DNA from: Peloplasma aerotolerans
GTDB taxonomy: Bacteria; Bacillota_I; Bacilli_A; Acholeplasmatales; Acholeplasmataceae
NCBI RefSeq assembly: GCF_030012175.1
Contig: NZ_JASCXW010000011.1
Location: 1 to 55,334, forward strand
Length of the DNA stretch: 55,334 nucleotides
Direction of reading: 5' to 3'
Both the position numbers and the translations under genes were made by a program. The first letter of the stretch is position 1; each line of letters opens with the position of its first letter. A model generated the notes under the pieces. The model was not told where the DNA came from. It worked only from the letters and a program-made list of their open reading frames with translations, and ran no database searches. Positions 50,024 to 55,334 of this stretch are shown here, piece by piece.

Positions 50024-51061
50024 ATGATGAAAAAAATATCATTAGTTATAATTTTACTTTTAATTGCAGCAACATTGTTTGCATGCAGTGAAGATACAGG
50101 TTACGCTGGAGAATATATCGGGTATTCATGGGCTGGTGAAGCTACAGGTGTTACATTTGAAGATGCTACCCAATATATAGAAACAAAAATGACTTTAGAT
50201 AAAGACGGTGTCATTACTGACCTTGAATTAGATTTTAAAGTTAAAAGAGGGGACACATGGGTATCAAGGCTAGATCAAACATCTACAGTAGCAATTGACT
50301 ATACTGTTATTCCAACGACTGCTACAGTTGGGGAAAGTGTTGTGAATGGCGATTCAATGTTTACTATACAGACAATAGACTTTATGAGTTTTTACGCGTA
50401 TGGTGTCAATAGTGAAGGTGTTGTTGCTATAACAATTGTAGATCCCGTAACACGTTTTATGTTTGAAACAAGACTAGATGCTGATTTTGATTATTCACAA
50501 AAGTTAAATACACTTAATGTTGGAAATGAGTTGAATGTTCCAACAACTAGAACTTCATCATCTGGATTGGTTAAACCAACATCATGGGATGCATATGCTT
50601 CAAAAAATGTATTTAATATCCATAGTTTTTCACATGTGTTAATTGAAACAGGTGTCTTTGAGGGTATCAACCAAAATTCAACAGTTCAACATTTATTAGA
50701 AGCTTTAGAGATAACTTTTGTTGAAGGTGTACCACAAGAGAAAACGGCATCATATGGTTTTTACGGTCTCGGTGGCTGGAAAGGCAATTATGAAGCGATT
50801 GCTGAGACTTTGATTGGTCAAAATGCTACGCAAATGGTTTCAATTATTGATTGGAGTTTTGAGCGTTATGCATTAGGTGTCAACGAAAACAATCAATTTG
50901 GAATTGATGTCCAAGCAGGTGGGACAAGAACTGCACAAGATTCATACGACACGATTGCAGGAGCAACCGTTCGTATGTCACGTGAATCTACATCTTTCCA
51001 AAGAGCATTAGTAATAGCTGGAATTATAACTGAAGAACAAGTTATTATTGGTAGGTTTTAG
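50024..51061 (+). CDS. lipoprotein with FMN-binding-like (flavinylation) motif
   Basis: The 345-residue product has a lipoprotein signal (LFAC, Cys21). Residues about 25-170 show a beta-rich domain with KDGVITDLELDF, a pattern that opens FMN-binding domains. The C-terminal domain has the segment DTIAGATVRMSRES near residue 315, similar to the D-x-x-[ST]-GAT motif at which ApbE covalently links FMN to a Thr. The usual Ser/Thr before GAT is replaced by Ala. If flavinylated, it could be part of extracellular electron transfer. No ApbE gene is in the window. The GGAGG site is close to two ATGs (50024, 50027). A strong terminator follows. Confidence 0.55.
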   Translation: MMKKISLVIILLLIAATLFACSEDTGYAGEYIGYSWAGEATGVTFEDATQYIETKMTLDKDGVITDLELDFKVKRGDTWVSRLDQTSTVAIDYTVIPTTATVGESVVNGDSMFTIQTIDFMSFYAYGVNSEGVVAITIVDPVTRFMFETRLDADFDYSQKLNTLNVGNELNVPTTRTSSSGLVKPTSWDAYASKNVFNIHSFSHVLIETGVFEGINQNSTVQHLLEALEITFVEGVPQEKTASYGFYGLGGWKGNYEAIAETLIGQNATQMVSIIDWSFERYALGVNENNQFGIDVQAGGTRTAQDSYDTIAGATVRMSRESTSFQRALVIAGIITEEQVIIGRF

Positions 51062-51084
51062 TTAAATAAATACTCAAACACAAG

Positions 51085-51113
51085 AACGCACCGTTTGGTG
51101 CGTTTTTCTTTTT
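51085..51113 (+). terminator. intrinsic terminator after lipoprotein gene
   Basis: AACGCACC (51085-51092) and GGTGCGTT (51097-51104) pair around GTTT and run into TTTCTTTTT. Confidence 0.9.
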
Positions 51114-51184
51114 GATCATTTTTCAGGTTATTGACATTGATGTATTCTCTTGTATAATTAATATTAACTATTGGAGGAAATAAT

Positions 51185-51880
51185 ATGGACTATTTAGTTT
51201 CAAGAGAACTCAATGGACTTTATATTGTCATTGACATCATTTTTTTGTTGTTTCTTGGGTTTTTACTGTTGAAATTCAAAAAGAGATTAACGTTTTTGTT
51301 TGGACTATCAGGGGCTTTTATATATTTTCTTGTTGATTATGGCATATTTTATATGTTGCTTGGAACTAGAGAAGTTGTTGGAGCGAATACATTTTGGTTC
51401 TTATTATGGTTATCCGTGAGTTATGGTTTTACTAATTTCGTATGGATATGGTTGTTTTTAAATAGAGATAAAAGGATTTTAGAATGGTCATTGCTCATTG
51501 TTATTGGATGGGTTGCTGTTGCATTACTCTCACAAAGTTTTGGATCGACTTTTCCATTGATTCAAATATCTAGGGGTACTGGTTCATATCACGGTGTTAT
51601 GGCATTGATTTTATTCATAGGATACGCAATCGTTATTGTTAAAAACATTAAAAGTAATGATAGTGAAAGATTACCAGTTCTTAAAATGTTAATGATAGGA
51701 ATCTTAGTTCAATTTTCTTGGGAAGCAGTATTGCTGTTATCAGGGATTAGACCAAATGGGTGGAACCCAATTATTATCAATTCACTCCTTGAGACAAATT
51801 TGGGAATTCCATATTTATATTTTATTCATAAGTATATAACTAAAAAACATCAAGAAGATTTGTCGAAAAGTTCAATATAA
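51185..51880 (+). CDS. polytopic membrane protein of unknown function
   Basis: The 231-residue protein is hydrophobic with about seven helices (roughly residues 14-32, 38-57, 68-94, 98-115, 135-152, 166-184, 195-210) and Lys-rich loops. Several Trp residues near helix ends are conserved in appearance, but no family is recognised. It starts after TTGGAGG and has its own terminator. The C-terminal HKYITKKHQEDL is probably cytoplasmic. Confidence 0.7.
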   Translation: MDYLVSRELNGLYIVIDIIFLLFLGFLLLKFKKRLTFLFGLSGAFIYFLVDYGIFYMLLGTREVVGANTFWFLLWLSVSYGFTNFVWIWLFLNRDKRILEWSLLIVIGWVAVALLSQSFGSTFPLIQISRGTGSYHGVMALILFIGYAIVIVKNIKSNDSERLPVLKMLMIGILVQFSWEAVLLLSGIRPNGWNPIIINSLLETNLGIPYLYFIHKYITKKHQEDLSKSSI

Positions 51881-51881
51881 T

Positions 51882-51947
51882 AAAAACCCCTCTTACAATA
51901 ACCACTGAAATTTATGTTTCAAAGTGTTTATGTTAAAGGGGTTTTTT
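51882..51947. terminator. long bidirectional terminator
   Basis: AAAAACCCCT (51882-51891) pairs with AGGGGTTTTT (51937-51946); an inner CACTGAAA...TTTC...AGTG part can also fold. T runs lie on both sides, serving the convergent genes ending at 51880 and 51977. Confidence 0.75.
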
Positions 51948-51976
51948 ATTTGAAGTATTAATTTTTTCTAGAATAT

Positions 51977-52255
51977 CTAGTTTTTCATTTTAACAATCGC
52001 ATAAACGATTGCAGCAGGCCAAAATACAATAATGAGAAGAATTAAAATACAAACATTAATACCCTCATTAGTAGATTCACTTGTTGTAGTGTTTGTATTA
52101 GAACCTGTTGGAGGTGCTATAGGTTGAAATAATCGAGTAGGTTCCTGTTTAGGTGCCTCAACCTTATAAATTGGATTTGATGTTCCACAGTATTGGCATT
52201 TTTGTTGTTTTGTATGTAATATATTTCCACAAGACTTACATTGGTGCTCAGACAT
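51977..52255 (-). CDS. small zinc-ribbon membrane protein
   Basis: The 92-residue protein begins with a C-x2-C...C-x2-C zinc ribbon (CKSCG, CQYCG), followed by a Pro/Thr/Ser-rich linker and one C-terminal membrane helix (about residues 67-88). It is the last gene of a four-gene operon, two bases after its neighbour. It may be a small adaptor of the SPFH zinc-ribbon protein. Confidence 0.8.
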   Translation of the reverse strand: MSEHQCKSCGNILHTKQQKCQYCGTSNPIYKVEAPKQEPTRLFQPIAPPTGSNTNTTTSESTNEGINVCILILLIIVFWPAAIVYAIVKMKN

Positions 52256-52256
52256 A

Positions 52257-52745
52257 TCAGTCTACCTTCTTATTCTTTGCACTAACGAATTGACCATTTT
52301 CGTCATTATAAAGGTCTTCATCAACAACAGGAATAGACTTACCCTTTAAACTTTCTTCAACCTTTTGAATCTTATCATTTAATAGATCAAGCCCAAATAC
52401 AATTGATAAATACCCAACAAATACGATAAATAGGATAACTAAAGACCAGATGATACGAGGAGAATCACCTCTTAATAATAATCTTTCAATCAATGGAAGA
52501 AGTTGTAATGCTAAAGTTGAGTATAAGAGAATATAAATATTGCCTACATCTTGTTTTCTAAACATTACATATAAAGCAACACCAAGCAGTAGAGCTAAAG
52601 CAAGTCCCTTTGAAACCCAATATATAGCCGCTGGAGTTCCCGAACCTATGGCCATATTTTCCATACCATCAAGAACAAATCCTAGAATCAAAGAAAATGC
52701 AATGACAATGATTATTATAATACTTAAATACAGTTTATTTTTCAT
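52257..52745 (-). CDS. four-helix membrane protein of unknown function
   Basis: The 162-residue protein has about four hydrophobic helices (roughly residues 6-26, 38-60, 70-88, 98-120) and a charged, Asp/Glu/Lys-rich C-terminal tail that is probably cytoplasmic. I do not recognise a family. It lies three bases after the SPFH gene and two before the zinc-ribbon gene. Confidence 0.75.
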   Translation of the reverse strand: MKNKLYLSIIIIIVIAFSLILGFVLDGMENMAIGSGTPAAIYWVSKGLALALLLGVALYVMFRKQDVGNIYILLYSTLALQLLPLIERLLLRGDSPRIIWSLVILFIVFVGYLSIVFGLDLLNDKIQKVEESLKGKSIPVVDEDLYNDENGQFVSAKNKKVD

Positions 52746-52748
52746 ATA

Positions 52749-53807
52749 TTATCCTCTCTTTACTGGTGTGCCACATTCAGGACAGAACTTAGCATTTGGT
52801 GCTAGTTCAGAGTGACATTGTTCACATTTAATGATTTGTGGAGCACCACATTCAGGACAAAATTTGTCATCTGATTCGATGAATGCATTGCATTTTACAC
52901 AGTTTGCTGTTTTCTTTTTTTCTTCTGATGGGATCACTTCATTTGCCATACCAGCAGCGTGTTTACCGACACCTAAACCAACACCTAAACCAACACCAAG
53001 ACCCGCCATGTTTCCTGCAGCACCTTCGTTTTTAGCAGCTGATTCTAAGACATCATAACCACGTGCTGTACGATAACGATTTTCACCCATAATGTTAAAC
53101 TCTGCATTACGGTTTAATATATCATTAATGACTTCAAGATCTTCATCCGGAATACTGATGCTTTCATAGTAGAAATTAACGATTTCTAATCCAAATCTTT
53201 CGAATGCATCTTTAAGCGAATCAAATGAACTATTTGATATTTCATCTAGATACATTGCTATGTCCAAAATACTAACTTGATTTTTAATGAAATATTGTGC
53301 TAATAAAGTTTTAATTTTTGTGTTAATAATAGACCTAAAGAAGTCATTAAGCACATCGAAGTCAACGATGTTCTTACCACCAAGAGAACCTACCAGTTGA
53401 GTAATTAAAAATTGATAGTTGCTAATTCTTAATGCATATTGCCCTCTAGCTCTGACATTAATTTTAACTTGGAATTTAGGATCTAATAATTGAATCGGAT
53501 CTTTAGTTCCCCAAAGCATATCTAGTTTCATAGTTTTGTTTACAAAGTAAACCTCTAGGGTAAATGGAACATTTCCACCATAAACACCTTTTTGTAGTGC
53601 TTTTAAGAATGGAAAGTTTTCACTATCCATTGTATAGGTTCCGCTTTCAAATATGCTTTCCACTTTACCACCGTGAACGATGATACCTATTTGACCAGGA
53701 CCAACAGTTAGTTTTGATTTAGTATTAAACTCGTTATTAGGATGTTTATAAACTAACCAACGGCGATCCGTAAAGCCTTCAAATCTACATACGTCTAAAA
53801 CTGCCAT
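52749..53807 (-). CDS. SPFH-domain protein with C-terminal double zinc ribbon (YdjI-like)
   Basis: The 352-residue protein has an SPFH/virion-core-like domain (about residues 20-240), a Gly-rich hinge of repeated GLGVGLG units (about 265-280), and two zinc ribbons (CVKCNAF...CPECGAP and CEQCHSE...CPECGTP). This domain order is that of Bacillus YdjI, whose operon acts with PspA in envelope stress; the relation here is by architecture. AGAGGTAG precedes the ATG at 53807, 16 bases after the DUF2085 gene. Confidence 0.85.
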   Translation of the reverse strand: MAVLDVCRFEGFTDRRWLVYKHPNNEFNTKSKLTVGPGQIGIIVHGGKVESIFESGTYTMDSENFPFLKALQKGVYGGNVPFTLEVYFVNKTMKLDMLWGTKDPIQLLDPKFQVKINVRARGQYALRISNYQFLITQLVGSLGGKNIVDFDVLNDFFRSIINTKIKTLLAQYFIKNQVSILDIAMYLDEISNSSFDSLKDAFERFGLEIVNFYYESISIPDEDLEVINDILNRNAEFNIMGENRYRTARGYDVLESAAKNEGAAGNMAGLGVGLGVGLGVGKHAAGMANEVIPSEEKKKTANCVKCNAFIESDDKFCPECGAPQIIKCEQCHSELAPNAKFCPECGTPVKRG

Positions 53808-53823
53808 AATTTCTACCTCTCAT

Positions 53824-54204
53824 TTATATAATATATTTTATAATCGTCATTAAAATGTGAATAACAAATATTCCGATACCATATCCACCAAGGCATCCAG
53901 TTATAAATCTTCTGGTGTTGGTAGACTCTATGTGAAAGAAGTGCTGTATACTTCCATCTATAATTAATGGAATAGCAAACAATAATGTATAAAAACCAAA
54001 ATGAAGATTTAGCAAGTAAAAGAGTGGTGCTATAATTATTTCCGATATAAATATGCCACTACACCTAAAACAAAGAAAAAATTGATGACCTTTGAAGAAT
54101 GGTGAACGTTCTGGTTTTTGATGACACCCACAAGCTTTGCCAAAGTGCATAGAGAAAAGCCACATACGGTGTTTTTTTGAAAGGTTATCCAGTTCTTGAT
54201 CCAT
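53824..54204 (-). CDS. DUF2085-family membrane protein
   Basis: The 126-residue protein has the DUF2085 signature CHQKPERSPFFKGHQFFLCFRCSGI (quoted in two parts: CHQKPERS near residue 26 and GHQFFLCFRCSGI near 38), followed by about three membrane helices. The function of the family is unknown, but the Cys and His pattern suggests metal or heme binding. GGGTGGAAAT precedes the ATG at 54204. An ATG eight codons upstream would be almost leaderless given the TATAAT at 54236-54241, so it is rejected. First gene of the SPFH operon. Confidence 0.82.
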   Translation of the reverse strand: MDQELDNLSKKHRMWLFSMHFGKACGCHQKPERSPFFKGHQFFLCFRCSGIFISEIIIAPLFYLLNLHFGFYTLLFAIPLIIDGSIQHFFHIESTNTRRFITGCLGGYGIGIFVIHILMTIIKYII

Positions 54205-54235
54205 ATTTCCACCCATTGGTTTATGCATTAACTAT

Positions 54236-54241
54236 ATTATA
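54236..54241 (-). promoter_or_regulatory. -10 element for the DUF2085-SPFH operon
   Basis: TATAAT on the minus strand, with the expected start of transcription near 54229. No clear -35 was seen. Confidence 0.4.
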
Positions 54242-54292
54242 CGATAAATGACGATATTTTTCTATAGAGATTAAGATATATTTGTTAATGAT

Positions 54293-54326
54293 AAAAGACT
54301 TTCATAGGCTAAAATGAAAGTCTTTT
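54293..54326. terminator. bidirectional intrinsic terminator
   Basis: A perfect 13-pair stem (54293-54305 with 54314-54326) with an eight-base loop ends in TTTT on both strands; it serves the minus-strand gene that ends at 54347. Confidence 0.85.
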
Positions 54327-54346
54327 GTGTTCGATTAATTAATTAT

Positions 54347-55334
54347 TTATGGTTTGATATCTTCATCAATAGCAGCATATAATGTTTGTGATAAATCATC
54401 ATTAACAAAATCTATACCTCTATAAACGCTTAAGTATGCAGATTCTTCAAATGAGTTTGAGATGGTAGTTTCAATAAAATCTAAATTAATTTCTTCATGA
54501 TTAAAGTCAAGTCCATACGCTGATAGATTAAGTATATCGTTTGTTAATTCAGATTTCATAAAAGTATATTGTACTCTAACATTAGCGAACATGCTATTCA
54601 AGTCGATGTTCATTCGTGCATCACTAAAAATTTTTTCGCCATCTTTATAGATACCATTTAAAGGATTAGTTGTATTTTCTTCATAGTAAACGCTATCCCA
54701 TCCTGTAGCCTCAAGAAGTTGCCATGCAACATCAATATTTCCATCATCTACATATTCAGTAAATGAAAAACAAATACCCTTATAATTAAATAATTCAATA
54801 TGATTCATGTTGCCTTCACCAGTTCTAATGATTCGAGTTCTGATATTGGTTTCAGGATTGAACCACGATAAAACGTAATCATCATAAAATTGTGAATCTT
54901 CTTTACTAATCTCATAATAAGTATTATCGTTTTGATTTTGATAACGATACCAATAAGAATATTCTGTATATCTAATGTCAATCATTTGATGATTTTCTAG
55001 AAACTCGAAGTATTCATAACGACCTGGTTCTGTACCCATTGATAGTTCTCGCAAGAAAAAATCTTGGTCTTCATATCCGAATTTAATACCATAGTAATAT
55101 TCATATCCGTAAACTGATAGGGTTAATTTAACGAGTATACCGCGGTCATTGGTAATTGATACATAAGCATCAAGCTCCATGAAATCTCGGAAATCAACAT
55201 AGATTTGCGCTTCTATAGATTCTATATTTTGAGCTTCAATCTCTTCAACAACATTATCTAACAAATCTTTATATATCATCAAGTGAGGGCTGAGTTGCAC
55301 ATCTTGTGCATTGTCTCTTTGCGTATTATAAGTC
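54347..55334 (-). CDS. partial gene, hypothetical protein cut by the window edge
   Basis: At least 328 residues are open to the window edge, because no stop interrupts the frame upstream of the internal GTG at 55300. The true start is therefore outside. The visible part is rich in acidic residues, Tyr and Asn, has alternating beta-like strands and no membrane helix, and resembles the mature part of a surface lipoprotein or secreted protein. I do not recognise a family. Confidence 0.6.
   Translation of the reverse strand, partial: TYNTQRDNAQDVQLSPHLMIYKDLLDNVVEEIEAQNIESIEAQIYVDFRDFMELDAYVSITNDRGILVKLTLSVYGYEYYYGIKFGYEDQDFFLRELSMGTEPGRYEYFEFLENHQMIDIRYTEYSYWYRYQNQNDNTYYEISKEDSQFYDDYVLSWFNPETNIRTRIIRTGEGNMNHIELFNYKGICFSFTEYVDDGNIDVAWQLLEATGWDSVYYEENTTNPLNGIYKDGEKIFSDARMNIDLNSMFANVRVQYTFMKSELTNDILNLSAYGLDFNHEEINLDFIETTISNSFEESAYLSVYRGIDFVNDDLSQTLYAAIDEDIKP

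Overview
The window is AT-rich DNA, about one third G+C by eye. It has strong GGAGG-type ribosome sites, many lipobox lipoproteins and compact operons closed by intrinsic terminators. TGA is used as a stop codon (for example at the ends of the acyltransferase gene at 4878-6026 and of the cytoplasmic toroid gene at 36412-39513). This fits a walled low-G+C Firmicute or an Acholeplasma-like Mollicute with the standard code, and argues against Mycoplasma/Spiroplasma. That placement is an inference. No rRNA, tRNA, CRISPR array or intact insertion sequence was seen.

1-10.8 kb is general membrane and stress physiology. It holds an NfeD/flotillin pair, an orphan membrane protein, a MelB-type MFS transporter translationally coupled to a PlsC acyltransferase that carries a zinc ribbon, a calcineurin-like phosphoesterase, a heme catalase behind a PerR-like box, a CPBP intramembrane protease, and two small unknown genes.

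10.9-19.5 kb holds a DeoR regulator divergent from a five-gene operon. The operon encodes a sorbitol/sorbose-phosphate-reductase-like dehydrogenase, a complete 2-oxoacid dehydrogenase complex (E2, E3, and E1 alpha and beta fused in one chain), and a mannitol-1-phosphate-dehydrogenase-like protein. The substrate is not evident.

19.6-41.6 kb is the most interesting region, a polysaccharide-utilisation locus of about 21 kb under a LacI regulator with a palindromic operator and a cre-like site. Outside the cell it supplies an SGNH (sialate-O-acetylesterase-like) esterase lipoprotein, an unrecognised (probably alpha/alpha-toroid) lipoprotein enzyme, and two large non-catalytic beta-sandwich lipoproteins, one of 1577 residues with repeated modules. 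Uptake is by an ABC importer (binding protein and two permeases, no ATPase). Inside the cell are a GH130 enzyme, a D-lyxose-isomerase-type cupin, a 1033-residue cytoplasmic paralogue of the extracellular toroid enzyme, a second GH130-like propeller protein, and a PfkB sugar kinase. The simplest reading is uptake of an O-acetylated, probably beta-mannose-containing oligosaccharide, cut to mannose (or mannose-1-phosphate), isomerised to fructose and phosphorylated.

41.6-49.8 kb has a possible insertion-sequence relic, a MATE exporter, an aldo/keto reductase plus Gfo/Idh/MocA pair, a small unknown protein, and an RspA-type sugar-acid dehydratase / SDR / SMP-30 lactonase operon with a palindrome inside its promoter. 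L-lactate dehydrogenase follows.

50-55.3 kb holds a lipoprotein with a flavinylation-like motif, a polytopic membrane protein, and a four-gene minus-strand operon (DUF2085 protein, SPFH protein with double zinc ribbon, four-helix membrane protein, zinc-ribbon membrane protein). A gene cut by the window edge completes it.
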